A stretch of 37,170 nt of DNA from Dokdonella_A sp051958935 (GTDB taxonomy: Bacteria; Pseudomonadota; Gammaproteobacteria; Xanthomonadales; Rhodanobacteraceae): positions 1 through 37,170 of the forward strand of contig NZ_JBQCFP010000168.1 in the NCBI RefSeq assembly GCF_051958935.1, read 5' to 3'. Shown here piece by piece: positions 23,334-32,097 of this stretch; positions within the stretch are counted from its first letter, which is position 1; the number at the start of each line of letters is the position of its first letter. The translations under genes were made by a program, and so were the position numbers. Under the pieces are notes generated by a model that searched no databases, was not told the DNA's origin, and was given only the letters and a program-made list of their open reading frames with translations.

Positions 23334-24011
23334 ATGTCGCTGACACCGTTCCTGGTCGCACTGTTCGTGTTCGCCGCCTTGTGTGCCCTCTTCGCGACCG
23401 GCCATGGCGTGCATGCGCGCCGCCGCTGGCGCGAGCGCCGGCGGGTCGCGGCGAGCCTGCGCCTCGCCTGGTGCCTGGTGTTCCTCGCACTCGCGCTGCT
23501 CGGCGCGTTCGCCGGCAGCGTGCTGCTCGGCTATCGGCGGCTCGCCGCGGAAGTGCCGGTGGCGCACATCGAGGCGCGCGCGCTCGGCGCGCAGCGGTAC
23601 CTGGTGGACGTGTCGACACCCGACGGGGCGCATCGCGAGGTCGAAATCGCGGGCGACGACTGGCAGCTCGACGCGCGCGTGATCAAATGGAAGCCGCGCG
23701 CGGTGGTGCTCGGTGCGCAGCCGCTGTACCGCCTCGATCGGATCGGCGGGCGTTACCGCGATGTCGCGCAGGAGCGGAGCTCGGCGAGGTCCGTCGTCGC
23801 GCTCGGCGATTCGCGCTGGCCGGACCTGTGGACGCTCAAACGCACCTATCCGAAATGGCTGCCGTGGATCGACGCCGACTACGGCAGCGCGGCCTACCTG
23901 CCGCTCGTCGACGGCGGCCGTTACGACGTCACGCTCGCCGCCGCGGGCGGGCTCGTCGCGCGTCCGTCCGACGCCGCGACGGCCGAGAAGCTACGCGCCG
24001 AAGGTCCCTAG
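23334..24011 (+). CDS. Conserved membrane protein, function unknown
   Basis: A 225-residue protein with two N-terminal membrane segments (about residues 4-22 and 43-65) separated by an Arg-rich loop (Arg-rich, 'RRRWRERRR'), then a beta-rich domain outside or in the periplasm: 'VAHIEARALGAQRYLVDVSTPDGAHREVEIAGDDWQLDARVIKWKP' (in parts), 'YRLDRIGGRYRDV' and 'LPLVDGGRYDVTLAAAGGLVARPS'. Similar proteins occur in Xanthomonadales, where some were annotated as efflux components without support; the sequence here shows no transporter signature. ATG 23334 is preferred over 23298. Its TAG stop overlaps the stop of the convergent GNAT gene by two bases (CTAG). Confidence 0.75.
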   Translation: MSLTPFLVALFVFAALCALFATGHGVHARRRWRERRRVAASLRLAWCLVFLALALLGAFAGSVLLGYRRLAAEVPVAHIEARALGAQRYLVDVSTPDGAHREVEIAGDDWQLDARVIKWKPRAVVLGAQPLYRLDRIGGRYRDVAQERSSARSVVALGDSRWPDLWTLKRTYPKWLPWIDADYGSAAYLPLVDGGRYDVTLAAAGGLVARPSDAATAEKLRAEGP

Positions 24012-24496
24012 CCCGCGTCGAGGCGCTTCTCGTAGCGACGCGCGTCCGCACCGTCCTCGTAGTAGGCGGCACGGATCGCGAACGCGCGGTAGCCGGCGCA
24101 CTCGTAGAGGCGCTGGGCGGCGACGTTGTCGCTGCGGACCTCCAGGCGCAGGCGGCGGCAACCGTGCCGCCGCGCGGTCCGCTCGACCGCCGCGAGCAAC
24201 GCCCTGCCGGCACCGCCACCGCGCTCGCTCGCCGCCACGGCGATCGAATAGAGGCGTGCGATGTCGCTGCCGTGTCGACGGAACACGACGGCCGCGCCGA
24301 CCAGCCGGCGCTCCCGCACCGCGACCAGCACATCGGCACTGGGACTGTCGAGGTGGCGCCGCCACTGGCGCTTGCTCATGCGATCGAGCGCGAACGTCGC
24401 CTGCTCGAGCGCGACGAGGACATCGAGGTCGGCGGACGTGGCGCGCCGTACCCGCGTATCGGGGGGAGTGGAACGGGGAACGGCGGGCTCGGGCAC
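24008..24496 (-). CDS. GNAT-family N-acetyltransferase (RimI-like)
   Basis: A GNAT domain of about 145 residues: 'VRRATSADLDVLVALEQATFALDRMSKRQWRRHL', acetyl-CoA motif A in 'ARLYSIAVAASERGGGAGRALLAAVE', 'RLRLEVRSDNVAAQRLYECAGYRAF' and 'YYEDGADARRYEKRL'. This particular ending ('YYEDGADALRFEKxL') is what I recall for the GNAT domain of GNAT/peptidase-C39 fusion proteins that sit next to RLAN/ATP-grasp ligases; here the C39 domain is missing and an RLAN/ATP-grasp gene lies divergently 245 bases away. The start is uncertain: GTG 24496 gives 162 residues, longer upstream frames are Arg/Gly-rich filler. The substrate is unknown; it could acetylate an amino acid or peptide used by the ligase. Confidence 0.82.
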   Translation of the reverse strand: MPEPAVPRSTPPDTRVRRATSADLDVLVALEQATFALDRMSKRQWRRHLDSPSADVLVAVRERRLVGAAVVFRRHGSDIARLYSIAVAASERGGGAGRALLAAVERTARRHGCRRLRLEVRSDNVAAQRLYECAGYRAFAIRAAYYEDGADARRYEKRLDAG

Positions 24497-24741
24497 GGCG
24501 CGCCAGCCTAGTCGCGACCGGGGGCGTGTGCAATGCCGAACGCGCGCGGTTTCGATCGTGGCTTCACCGCCGCTGAATCGCCCGCAGGCGGCCGACGCGG
24601 CCCACCTGCACGCCGGTTCCGGCCTGTGGCACACTCCGCGCCCGCCATGCCGCAGCCGCCCTCGCCCATCCCGTCGTCCGTGCGGCGTCCAGCAGCGAGC
24701 CATGGTGGTCGCCTCTCCGATCCCGCATCCAGGCGCTGCGC

Positions 24742-26226
24742 ATGAGTCGGCTCGTCATCGTCGTGGAAAAAGCCACGGACTGGGGCTCGTACTACCCGTC
24801 CGACAACGTGGTGACCGCGCACGACTACCTGAAGGAGCCGATCGGCAGCGACGACGAGCGCACCCAGGTCATCAACCTGTGCCGCAGCTACAAGTACCTC
24901 GGCACCGGCTATTACGTCTCGCTGCTCGCCGAGGCGCGCGGCCACAAGGTGATTCCGTCCGTGCGCACGATCAACGACCTGCGCCGACGCTCGCTGTACG
25001 GCCTCGACATCGACGACCTCAACCAGAAGCTCGCCAAGTTCCTCCCCGACGGCGGCCGCGACACGACCGATTTCGGCGTGCTGGTCTACTTCGGCGAAAC
25101 CTCGTCGGACAGCCTCGAAGACATCGCGCGCCAGGTGTTCGAGACGTTCCCGTGCCCGATCCTGCGCATCGAGTTCGAGCGCGAGCGCGTCTGGCAGATC
25201 GCCGCGATCAAGCCGACCGGCCTGCACACGCTGTCGGACCAGCAGGAAGACGCGTTCGCGCAGGCACTCGACAAGTTCTCCAAGAAGCTCTGGCGCAAGC
25301 CGCGCGCGCGCAAGAAGTTCCGCTTCGACCTCGCGATGCTCGCCGACCCCGGCGACCCGATGCCGCCGTCGAACAAGCGCGCGCTGAAGTCGTTCGTCGA
25401 GGCCGGTGCCGAGCTCGGCATCGAGGTCGACACGCTCACCAAGAACGACTACACCAAGCTCGCCGAATACGACGGCCTGTTCATCCGCGAGACGACCGCG
25501 CTCGACAACCACACCTATCGCTTCGCCAACAAGGCGGAGAAGGAGGACATGGTCGTCATCGACGATCCGAGCTCGATCCTGAAGTGCACCAACAAGATCT
25601 ACCTGCACGATTTGCTCCGCTCGCGCAAGCTGGCGACGCCGCGCACCGAGATCCTCTATCGCGACGACCCGAAGAAGATCGCCGAGCTGCCGGACCTGCT
25701 CGGTTTCCCGATCGTCCTGAAGATTCCCGACGGTTCGTTCTCGCGCGGTATCGTGAAGGCCGAGAACCCCGAGCAGCTCAAGTCCGCGGTCGACGACCTG
25801 TTCCAGCACACCGCGCTCGTGCTCGCGCAGGAATTCATGTTCACCGAGTTCGACTGGCGCATCGGCGTGCTCAACCGCGAACCGCTGTACGCGTGCAAGT
25901 ACTTCATGTCGCGTGGCCACTGGCAGATCTACAACCATGGCGCGAAGGGCACGGCCAAATCGGGCGGCTTCGAGACGCTGCCGGTGCGCTCGACGCCGGC
26001 CGACGTGCTCAAGCTCGCGTTGAAGGCGACCGCGCCGATCGGCGACGGCCTGTACGGCGTGGACCTCAAGCAGGCCGGCGATCGCCTCGTCGTCATCGAA
26101 GTGAACGACAACCCGTCGATCGACGCCGGCGTCGAGGACGCCTACCTCGGCGACGACCTGTACCGGCGCATCATGGACGAATTCCTGCGTCGGATGGAAC
26201 GCAAGCGCCTCGGCCAGCGCGGCTGA
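24742..26226 (+). CDS. RLAN-domain ATP-grasp ligase (RimK-like)
   Basis: A 494-residue enzyme. The N-terminal RLAN (RimK-like ATP-grasp N-terminal) domain, about residues 1-180, shows 'IVVEKATDWGSYYPSDNVVTAHDYL', 'CRSYKYLGTGYYVSLLAEARGHKVIPSV' (parts) and 'RIEFERERVWQIAAIKP'. The C-terminal ATP-grasp (about 255-485) has 'LHDLLRSRKLATPRTEIL', 'GFPIVLKIPDGSFSRGIVKAEN', 'AQEFMFTEFDWRIGVLNREPLYACKYFM' and the metal-binding end 'VIEVNDNPSIDAGVEDAYLGDDLY'. ATP-grasp ligases join an amine to a carboxylate through an acylphosphate. The substrate of this subfamily is not established. The divergent GNAT gene is a known neighbour of this class and suggests a joint pathway modifying an amino acid or peptide. 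Confidence 0.92.
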   Translation: MSRLVIVVEKATDWGSYYPSDNVVTAHDYLKEPIGSDDERTQVINLCRSYKYLGTGYYVSLLAEARGHKVIPSVRTINDLRRRSLYGLDIDDLNQKLAKFLPDGGRDTTDFGVLVYFGETSSDSLEDIARQVFETFPCPILRIEFERERVWQIAAIKPTGLHTLSDQQEDAFAQALDKFSKKLWRKPRARKKFRFDLAMLADPGDPMPPSNKRALKSFVEAGAELGIEVDTLTKNDYTKLAEYDGLFIRETTALDNHTYRFANKAEKEDMVVIDDPSSILKCTNKIYLHDLLRSRKLATPRTEILYRDDPKKIAELPDLLGFPIVLKIPDGSFSRGIVKAENPEQLKSAVDDLFQHTALVLAQEFMFTEFDWRIGVLNREPLYACKYFMSRGHWQIYNHGAKGTAKSGGFETLPVRSTPADVLKLALKATAPIGDGLYGVDLKQAGDRLVVIEVNDNPSIDAGVEDAYLGDDLYRRIMDEFLRRMERKRLGQRG

Positions 26227-26310
26227 GCACGGGTCCACCGTAACGCGCATGCCGCGCGAATCGTCTAGGATCGAACGGCCGCATCCCTGAGCGGCGCCAG
26301 CACCTGCCGC

Positions 26311-28482
26311 ATGCCGATCGACCGACATTCCGCGATGGCGCTCGCCGTCATCGCCTTCCTGCTCGCCGTTGCGTTCATCGCCGTCCCTGCCTGGCAACTC
26401 GTCGGCCCGGGACCATTCGACTGGCATGTCGCGCAGCCGGCGTACTGGCAAGGCGGGCTCGAAGGCCTCGTGCTCATGGCGCTGGTGGCGACCGCATTCG
26501 CACTGTCGTCTGCGCGCATGGCCGTGCTGCTCGCCGGCGTGGCGCTCGCCGTGTTCCTGCGCCGCCACGCGGTCGACGTGCCGCTGCTCATCGACGTGCT
26601 GTACCTGGAAATCGTGGTCGGTACGGGCATGGCGCTGCGCCGGCTCTGCGGCGCGGCTCGTGCGCGCGAAGCGTCGGACTACGTGCAGGCCTTCGTGCTC
26701 GGCTTCGTCGCGTGGAGCGTGATCGCATGGACCGCGTCCGCGTTCGGCTTCGGATCGATCCGCCAGCTGCGCGCCTTGACGCTGGCGCTCGGCCTCGTCG
26801 CGGCGTTCGGACGCGCGCCGCCGCTGCTGATCTTCCTCTGGCGCAGTCTGCGGGCGCAGTCGCGCGCGAACCGGATCTGGAGCGGCGCGCTCGCAGCCTG
26901 GATCGCACTGCTGTACGCGCGCACGAACGTCGTCTACGGTTACGACTCGCTGTGGTACGGGTTGCGCGGCGAGTACGTGCTCGATCCGGGCCACTCCGTG
27001 TTCGAACCGCTCGGCCTCGTTTCGCCGGTGCACTACTTCCCCAAGCTGTACGAGGTGTTCCTGCTGCCGGTGACTGCGCTAGGTGACAGCAGCGTGATCG
27101 GCGGCATGTCGATCTGCGTGTTCGTGCTCATCCTCATCGTGTGCGCCCGCATCGCCGATCGCATCGGCCTCGACCCGGCAGCGCGCCTGCCCGTACTCGC
27201 CTTGATCGCGACCCTGCCGGCGCTCGCGGCCACCGCGATAGAGCCCAAGCCCGACGCCATCGCGGCGCTGTTCGTGCTGGTCGCCGCCGATGCAGCGCTG
27301 GGTTTCGCGCGCACGCGCTCGGTGACGGATGCCTGCTGGCTGCTCGCCGGCGCGGCGCTCGCCTGCATGGCCAAGCTCATCGCGATTCCGTTCGTCGGCA
27401 TCCTCGTGCTCGTTGCCGCCGCGCACGCGTGGCGCGAACGACACGCAGGCGGCGGGCGCGATGCATCGGTTGCTGCGATGGTCGCCGCGATCGGCGCACT
27501 CGTCGTCACGATCTTCGTGACCGCGCGCACCTGGTTGCTCGCCGGCATGCCGACGGTCGGTCCCGACCCGCTGTTCCGCCTGTGGAGTTCGCTCGGCCTG
27601 CATCTGCGGCCACCGGTCGGCACGCTCGAATGGACTTCGCCGCAGGATTGGTCGACCGTGCCTGGCCTCGTCGTCGACTGGCTGTTCCGCCCGCAAACGA
27701 TGCCGCACATCGTGATCTCCTGGGTCGGCAACGCCTGGTTCTGGTTCACACTGGTGGGCGCGGCGGCCATGGTCGCTGGCTGGCGCGCGCGGGATCGGCC
27801 AACCGCCAGGTGGCCGCTGTTCGCGCTGGTGGCGACGGGGGCCGCGCTCGCGCTCGGGATCCGCTATCACGTGCGCGGCAGTGACGGCAACTATTTCCTC
27901 GCCGCTCTGCTGCCGGGGCTGTTGCTCGCGGCGAACGCGACGCTGTCGCGCGTTCGCGGCGTCGCCCGCACGGCGGTACTCGCCTGCATTCCCGCGTTCG
28001 CGCTGTTCCAGGCCGCGTATGCATTCGCGAGCACGGGCTGGGTGACCGGCACGCGCGCTTTCGACTTGGACCTGGCGCGCAACTGGCACGATTCGCGGGC
28101 ATTGCGCTGGCCGACGCTCCGCCGCGCCGGCATGGAAAAGATCGGCCGCCATCTGAAGGAACTGCGCGCGAGCACGCGCACCGTCGGCTACGCGACCGAA
28201 CCGGCGAGCCTCTGGCTACCGACCCGGTTCGAAAACCTGCTGACCATCTCCTATTCACGGCCCGAGTTCGTCGAGACCGAAGCGGCCCTCGAGGACTTCC
28301 TCCGCGACCAGCATATCGAGGGGCTCGTGCTGCCTCAGCCGGCCGTCGCGGCGAAGGAATACGCCTACGTGCCGCTCGCCGTCGCCGTCGTCGCGGCGCG
28401 CCTCGAGCGCGAGCCCGGCGTCGTGCGCATCGACGACCGCGATTACTACCTGCTCGATCTCAGCGCGTGGCGCGCACGGTGA
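26311..28482 (+). CDS. Polytopic membrane protein, GT-C glycosyltransferase-like
   Basis: A 723-residue protein with about a dozen membrane segments and a C-terminal soluble part (about 600-723). The first long loop contains 'NVVYGYDSLWYGLRGEYVL' with Asp212, placed as the catalytic acidic loop is in GT-C enzymes (Asp in the first outer loop, followed by aromatic residues and Glu). 'HYFPKLYEVFLLPVTALGDSS' follows, and 'EPKPDAIAALFVLVAA' is another conserved-looking stretch. GT-C enzymes use polyprenyl-phosphate sugars at the membrane. The assignment is by pattern only; a transporter is possible. The start is ATG 26311; ATG 26335 is an alternative. The 3' end overlaps the convergent small membrane gene by 23 bases. 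Confidence 0.65.
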   Translation: MPIDRHSAMALAVIAFLLAVAFIAVPAWQLVGPGPFDWHVAQPAYWQGGLEGLVLMALVATAFALSSARMAVLLAGVALAVFLRRHAVDVPLLIDVLYLEIVVGTGMALRRLCGAARAREASDYVQAFVLGFVAWSVIAWTASAFGFGSIRQLRALTLALGLVAAFGRAPPLLIFLWRSLRAQSRANRIWSGALAAWIALLYARTNVVYGYDSLWYGLRGEYVLDPGHSVFEPLGLVSPVHYFPKLYEVFLLPVTALGDSSVIGGMSICVFVLILIVCARIADRIGLDPAARLPVLALIATLPALAATAIEPKPDAIAALFVLVAADAALGFARTRSVTDACWLLAGAALACMAKLIAIPFVGILVLVAAAHAWRERHAGGGRDASVAAMVAAIGALVVTIFVTARTWLLAGMPTVGPDPLFRLWSSLGLHLRPPVGTLEWTSPQDWSTVPGLVVDWLFRPQTMPHIVISWVGNAWFWFTLVGAAAMVAGWRARDRPTARWPLFALVATGAALALGIRYHVRGSDGNYFLAALLPGLLLAANATLSRVRGVARTAVLACIPAFALFQAAYAFASTGWVTGTRAFDLDLARNWHDSRALRWPTLRRAGMEKIGRHLKELRASTRTVGYATEPASLWLPTRFENLLTISYSRPEFVETEAALEDFLRDQHIEGLVLPQPAVAAKEYAYVPLAVAVVAARLEREPGVVRIDDRDYYLLDLSAWRAR

Positions 28483-28783
28483 GCCGCCGCGCCTGGATGG
28501 GCGTCCGGCGCCGCATGCGACGCAGAACGCGGCTCATGGCGACGCCGATGCGCGCGCGCGCGAGCCAGGCGAGGTCGACCGCGGGCGCGACGACGAGCCA
28601 GAACGGCGCGGTCGCGCCGAAGGCGCTTCCACCGCGCAACGCCGGGACGAACGCGACCGCAACCAGGCCGGCGAGCAGCCAGCCGGCGAGCCATGGGCTC
28701 GGGCTGCGAGCGGCCCCGGTCGCATGCGCGAGGGGCTTTGCGCGGGTGGCGGCGGACGGCAACGACAGCGGGGCGACGAACAT
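28460..28783 (-). CDS. Small conserved membrane protein, function unknown
   Basis: A 107-residue protein: 'MFVAPLSLPSAATRAKPLAHAT', then 'WLAGWLLAGLVAVAFVPALRGG' and 'APFWLVVAPAVDLAWLARAR', and a strongly basic tail (Arg-rich, 'RVLRRMRRRTPIQARRL'). It has two membrane segments (about residues 34-53 and 60-80) with the charged tail in the cytoplasm by the positive-inside rule. Similar small proteins occur in Rhodanobacteraceae to my memory; no role is known. It is divergent from the Kef antiporter gene (193-base gap) and overlaps the end of the 723-residue membrane protein gene by 23 bases. Confidence 0.65.
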   Translation of the reverse strand: MFVAPLSLPSAATRAKPLAHATGAARSPSPWLAGWLLAGLVAVAFVPALRGGSAFGATAPFWLVVAPAVDLAWLARARIGVAMSRVLRRMRRRTPIQARRLTVRATR

Positions 28784-28976
28784 GGCGGGTTCCTCCGATC
28801 GTGGGATGCGCAGCGTCGGCGGCCGTGTCTCAGCGTCTGCGACCGCCTGCCGACGCATGCGATACTCGGCGCGCGGCCGCCCGTGCCGCCCGCGCGATGC
28901 CGCGGCATTGCGCGATATCCCGGTGCGAACGCGCCGTAGGCGACGTCGCGCGTTCCCACCGTCAAGGAGCGATTGC

Positions 28977-30767
28977 GTGGAAGACCAGGGTTTCCTGCCG
29001 TATGCGGTGCTGCTGCTGCTCGCGACGGTGCTCGCCGTGCCGCTGGCGAAGCGCTGGCGGCTGGGTGCCGTGCTCGGCTATCTCGGCGCGGGTGCGCTGA
29101 TCGGCCCGTCGGGCCTACGCCTGATCGGCAAAACCGAGGAGATTTCGCACATCTCGGAACTCGGCGTGGTGCTCATGCTGTTCGTGATCGGCATGGAGCT
29201 GTCGCCGCAGCGCCTGTGGGTCATGCGGCGCAGCGTGTTCGGCAGCGGCAGCCTGCAGGTCGCCGCGACCGCGGTGCTCGTCGGCGGCGTCGCGCTGGCG
29301 TTCGGCCTCGACTGGAAGAGCGCGCTCGTGGTCGGGCTCGGCCTCGCGCTGTCGTCGACCGCGATCGACCTGCAACTGCTCGCCGAGCGCAAGGAACTCA
29401 ACAGCGCACATGGTCGACTCGCGTTTGCGATCCTGCTGTTCCAGGACGTCGCGGCGATTCCGATCCTCGCGCTCATCCCGATCCTCGGCGGCGTCCACGC
29501 CCAAGAGGGCGTCCTCGAGGAACTGCTCGCCGCGCTGCGCGTGATCGCGACGATCGCGCTCGTCGTCGTCGGCGGCCGCTACCTGCTGCGCCCGATGTTC
29601 CGCGCTGCCGCGCAGCAGATCGGCACGCCCGAGGTGTTCACCGCCACCGCGCTGCTGGTCGTGATGGGAACCGCGTGGCTGATGCAGGTCGCCGGCATCT
29701 CGATGTCGCTCGGCGCGTTTCTCGCCGGCGTGCTGCTCGCCGACTCGGAGTACCGGCACGAGATCGAAGCGCAGATCGAGCCGTTCCGCGGATTGTTGCT
29801 CGGCCTTTTTTTCATCAGTGTCGGCATGTCGCTCGACGTGCACCTGGCGATGGCGCAGCCGCAGCTGGTCGGCGTGCTGCTGCTGGCCCTGATCGTGCTC
29901 AAGGCCGCCGTGCTTTATGGCATCGGCCGCGGCGTCGCACGCGAGGACCACGCCCAGTCTCTTGCCCTGGCCGCGGTGCTCGCCCAAGGCGGCGAATTCG
30001 CGTTCGTCGTGTTCACGATGGCGGCCGCCAACGGCCTGCTTTCGCCGGAGCAGCGCGACCTCGCGATCCTCGTCATCACCCTGTCGATGGCGGCGACGCC
30101 GCTGCTCGTGCGCTTGCGCGCGGAGATCGTGCCGGCGACGAAGGCGCGTCCCACGCGGGAATTCGACCGCATCGACGCCGGCACGCCGCGCGTGATCATC
30201 GCCGGCATGGGGCGCGTCGGGCAGATCGTCGCGCGCATGCTCAACGCGAACCGGATCCCGTTCACCGCGCTCGAAAGCGACCCCGAACAGGTCGACTTCA
30301 TGCGCCATTTCGGCAACGCGGTCTACTTCGGTGACGCATCGCGACTCGACCTGCTGCGTGCAGCGCAGACGGACAAGGCCGAGATCTTCGTCATCACCAC
30401 CGAAGATCCGGACTCCAACCTGCGCACCGCGCGCCTGCTCAAGCGCCATTTCCCCCATCTCAAGGTATTCGCCCGCGCGCGCAATCGCCAGCACGTGTTC
30501 AAGCTCATGGACCTCGGCGTGGACAGCATCGTGCGCGAGACGTTCTTCTCGAGCCTGGAGATCTCGCGCGGCGTGTTCATGGCGCTCGGTTACGACGAGG
30601 CGAGCGCGAACGATTACGTCAGGCGCTTCCGCGAACACGACGAGCGCGTGCTCGCGAGCCAGTATCCGGTCTACGACGACGAGGCGGCGCTGCTGCAGTC
30701 CGCCCAGGAAGCCCGCGACGACCTCATGCGCCTGTTCCAGGCCGATACGGGCGAAGAGGATGCCTGA
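28977..30767 (+). CDS. Kef-type K+/H+ antiporter (CPA2 family) with RCK domain
   Basis: A 596-residue protein. The first 390 residues form a CPA2 exchanger of about 12-13 segments: 'LGYLGAGALIGPSGLRLI', 'ISELGVVLMLFVIGMELSP', 'LGLALSSTAIDLQLL', 'AFAILLFQDVAAIPILA', 'VGMSLDVHLAM' and 'AVLAQGGEFAFVVFTMA'. A TrkA-N (RCK) domain starts at about residue 402 with 'VIIAGMGRVGQIVARML' (Rossmann GxGxxG) and 'YFGDASRLDLLRAAQ'. It resembles KefB/KefC, which release K+ in exchange for H+ during electrophile stress under glutathione control; whether this one binds glutathione is unknown. The start is GTG 28977 with AAGGAG upstream at about 28964. It is followed directly by the FAD oxidase gene (1 base gap). 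Confidence 0.92.
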   Translation: MEDQGFLPYAVLLLLATVLAVPLAKRWRLGAVLGYLGAGALIGPSGLRLIGKTEEISHISELGVVLMLFVIGMELSPQRLWVMRRSVFGSGSLQVAATAVLVGGVALAFGLDWKSALVVGLGLALSSTAIDLQLLAERKELNSAHGRLAFAILLFQDVAAIPILALIPILGGVHAQEGVLEELLAALRVIATIALVVVGGRYLLRPMFRAAAQQIGTPEVFTATALLVVMGTAWLMQVAGISMSLGAFLAGVLLADSEYRHEIEAQIEPFRGLLLGLFFISVGMSLDVHLAMAQPQLVGVLLLALIVLKAAVLYGIGRGVAREDHAQSLALAAVLAQGGEFAFVVFTMAAANGLLSPEQRDLAILVITLSMAATPLLVRLRAEIVPATKARPTREFDRIDAGTPRVIIAGMGRVGQIVARMLNANRIPFTALESDPEQVDFMRHFGNAVYFGDASRLDLLRAAQTDKAEIFVITTEDPDSNLRTARLLKRHFPHLKVFARARNRQHVFKLMDLGVDSIVRETFFSSLEISRGVFMALGYDEASANDYVRRFREHDERVLASQYPVYDDEAALLQSAQEARDDLMRLFQADTGEEDA

Positions 30768-30768
30768 G

Positions 30769-32097
30769 ATGCGCGGCTACGCGGTCGCGCAAGCCGACCT
30801 GACGAGTTTCGACCGGCAATTCCACGCGCGCTGCGCGCTGCAGCGGCCCGATCGGTACCGCCTGCTCGATGCGCTGCCCGCTGACGCGCCGCGCATCGCG
30901 CGCGGCGGCGGCGTGTCCTACGTCGGCGCGAGTTTCGGCAACGGCGCGATCAGCCAGAGCCTGGAAGCGTTCGATCGCCTGCTCGCGTTCGATGCCGCGC
31001 AGGGTCGGCTTACGGTCGAAGCCGGCGCGCGCATCGGCGATCTGCAGCGGTTCCTGCTGCGGCACGGCTGGTACCTTCCCGTCACGCCGGGCCATCCGCG
31101 CGCGACGGTGGGTGGCTGCATCGCGGCCGACGTGCACGGCAAGAATCCGGCGCGCGACGGCACCTTCCGTGCGTGGGTCGAGGCGATCGTCGTGCATCGA
31201 CCCGGCACCGAAGCGCGCGTCGCCGAGCGTACGCGGGAGTCCGAGCTGTTCGCGGCGACCTACGCAGGCTTCGGCCTTGCCGGCACGATCGGCTGCGCCA
31301 CCCTGCGCCTGGCGCGGCCGCCGCGCGCGCTCGTGATGCGGCGCGTGCCGGTGACGGATCTCGCCGAAGCGGCTCGCGTCCTGCGCGAAGCCGGCAATGC
31401 GCCCGTGTTGTATGGCTGGCACGACGGCGGCGCGTCCCGCTTCGGTCGCGGCGTGATCAACATCGGCTTGGCCAGCGACGAGGACGAGGCGCTCGACGAG
31501 GTACCGGCGCCATCCGCCGACCTCCCGGCTCACATCCCACCGCTGCCGCTCGCGCTCTGGAACCCTGCGGGTATCGCCGCGGCGAACCGCTGGCTCGGCT
31601 GGCGCTGGCGCCGCGCGGGACAGGTGCCGATGCCGCTTGGCGAAGCATTGTTCCCGCTCAATCGCGCACGCACGTACTTCGCCGGCTACGGCCGCGCGGG
31701 CATGGCCGAAGCGCAGTGGCTCGTGCCGCATCCGCGCTTCGAAGCCTTCGCTGCGGCGCTCGCCGAGCTCGTCGCACGCACGCGGCCGCGCATCGCGCTG
31801 ATCGCGAGCAAGCTGTTCGCCGGAACGCCTGAGGGGTTTTCGTTCGACGGCAAAGGCGTCGCGCTCGCTATCCAGGTCGCGGCGCCGGCGGCGCACGGCG
31901 GGCACGCATTCCTCGGCGCGATGGCTGAGCTCGCGCTCGCGCATGACGCGCGCCCCAACCTCATCAAGGATTGCACGCTCGACGCGACCATCGTGCGCCG
32001 CGCCATCCGCGGCTTCGATGCGGCGCGCGAACGCCTCGCTCGGCAGGATCCCGGCCGCCTGCACACCTCGGAACTCGCACGGAGGCTCGCTTTGTGA
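30769..32097 (+). CDS. FAD-linked oxidase similar to DprE1 (decaprenylphosphoryl-ribose 2-oxidase)
   Basis: A 442-residue VAO-type flavoprotein. The FAD-binding part has 'ARGGGVSYVGASFGNGAI' and 'PVTPGHPRATVGGCIAADVHGKNPARDGTF', the latter close to the DprE1 segment 'TVGGAIACDIHGKN'. The C-terminal 'RPNLIKDCTLD' corresponds to the region around the catalytic Lys of DprE1 (here Lys400). At the place of the DprE1 cysteine that benzothiazinones attack, this protein appears to have Ala367. DprE1 oxidises polyprenylphosphoryl ribose to the 2-keto form, and a reductase finishes epimerisation to arabinose; the next gene encodes such an SDR. ATG 30769 is preferred over ATG 30760 because of the GAGGA ribosome-binding sequence 8 bases upstream. 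Substrate is inferred. Confidence 0.8.
   Translation: MRGYAVAQADLTSFDRQFHARCALQRPDRYRLLDALPADAPRIARGGGVSYVGASFGNGAISQSLEAFDRLLAFDAAQGRLTVEAGARIGDLQRFLLRHGWYLPVTPGHPRATVGGCIAADVHGKNPARDGTFRAWVEAIVVHRPGTEARVAERTRESELFAATYAGFGLAGTIGCATLRLARPPRALVMRRVPVTDLAEAARVLREAGNAPVLYGWHDGGASRFGRGVINIGLASDEDEALDEVPAPSADLPAHIPPLPLALWNPAGIAAANRWLGWRWRRAGQVPMPLGEALFPLNRARTYFAGYGRAGMAEAQWLVPHPRFEAFAAALAELVARTRPRIALIASKLFAGTPEGFSFDGKGVALAIQVAAPAAHGGHAFLGAMAELALAHDARPNLIKDCTLDATIVRRAIRGFDAARERLARQDPGRLHTSELARRLAL

Noticed and set aside
24508..27033. Minus-strand open frame of 841 codons opposite the RLAN/ATP-grasp gene
   Set aside because: Antisense to a conserved enzyme gene; composition is dominated by Arg, Glu and Val as expected for a shadow frame.
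28467..28976. Longer N-terminus for the Kef antiporter (in-frame start at 28467)
   Set aside because: The extension is antisense to the small membrane protein, is Arg-rich and lacks membrane character; GTG 28977 has a good ribosome-binding sequence and starts at the first membrane segment.
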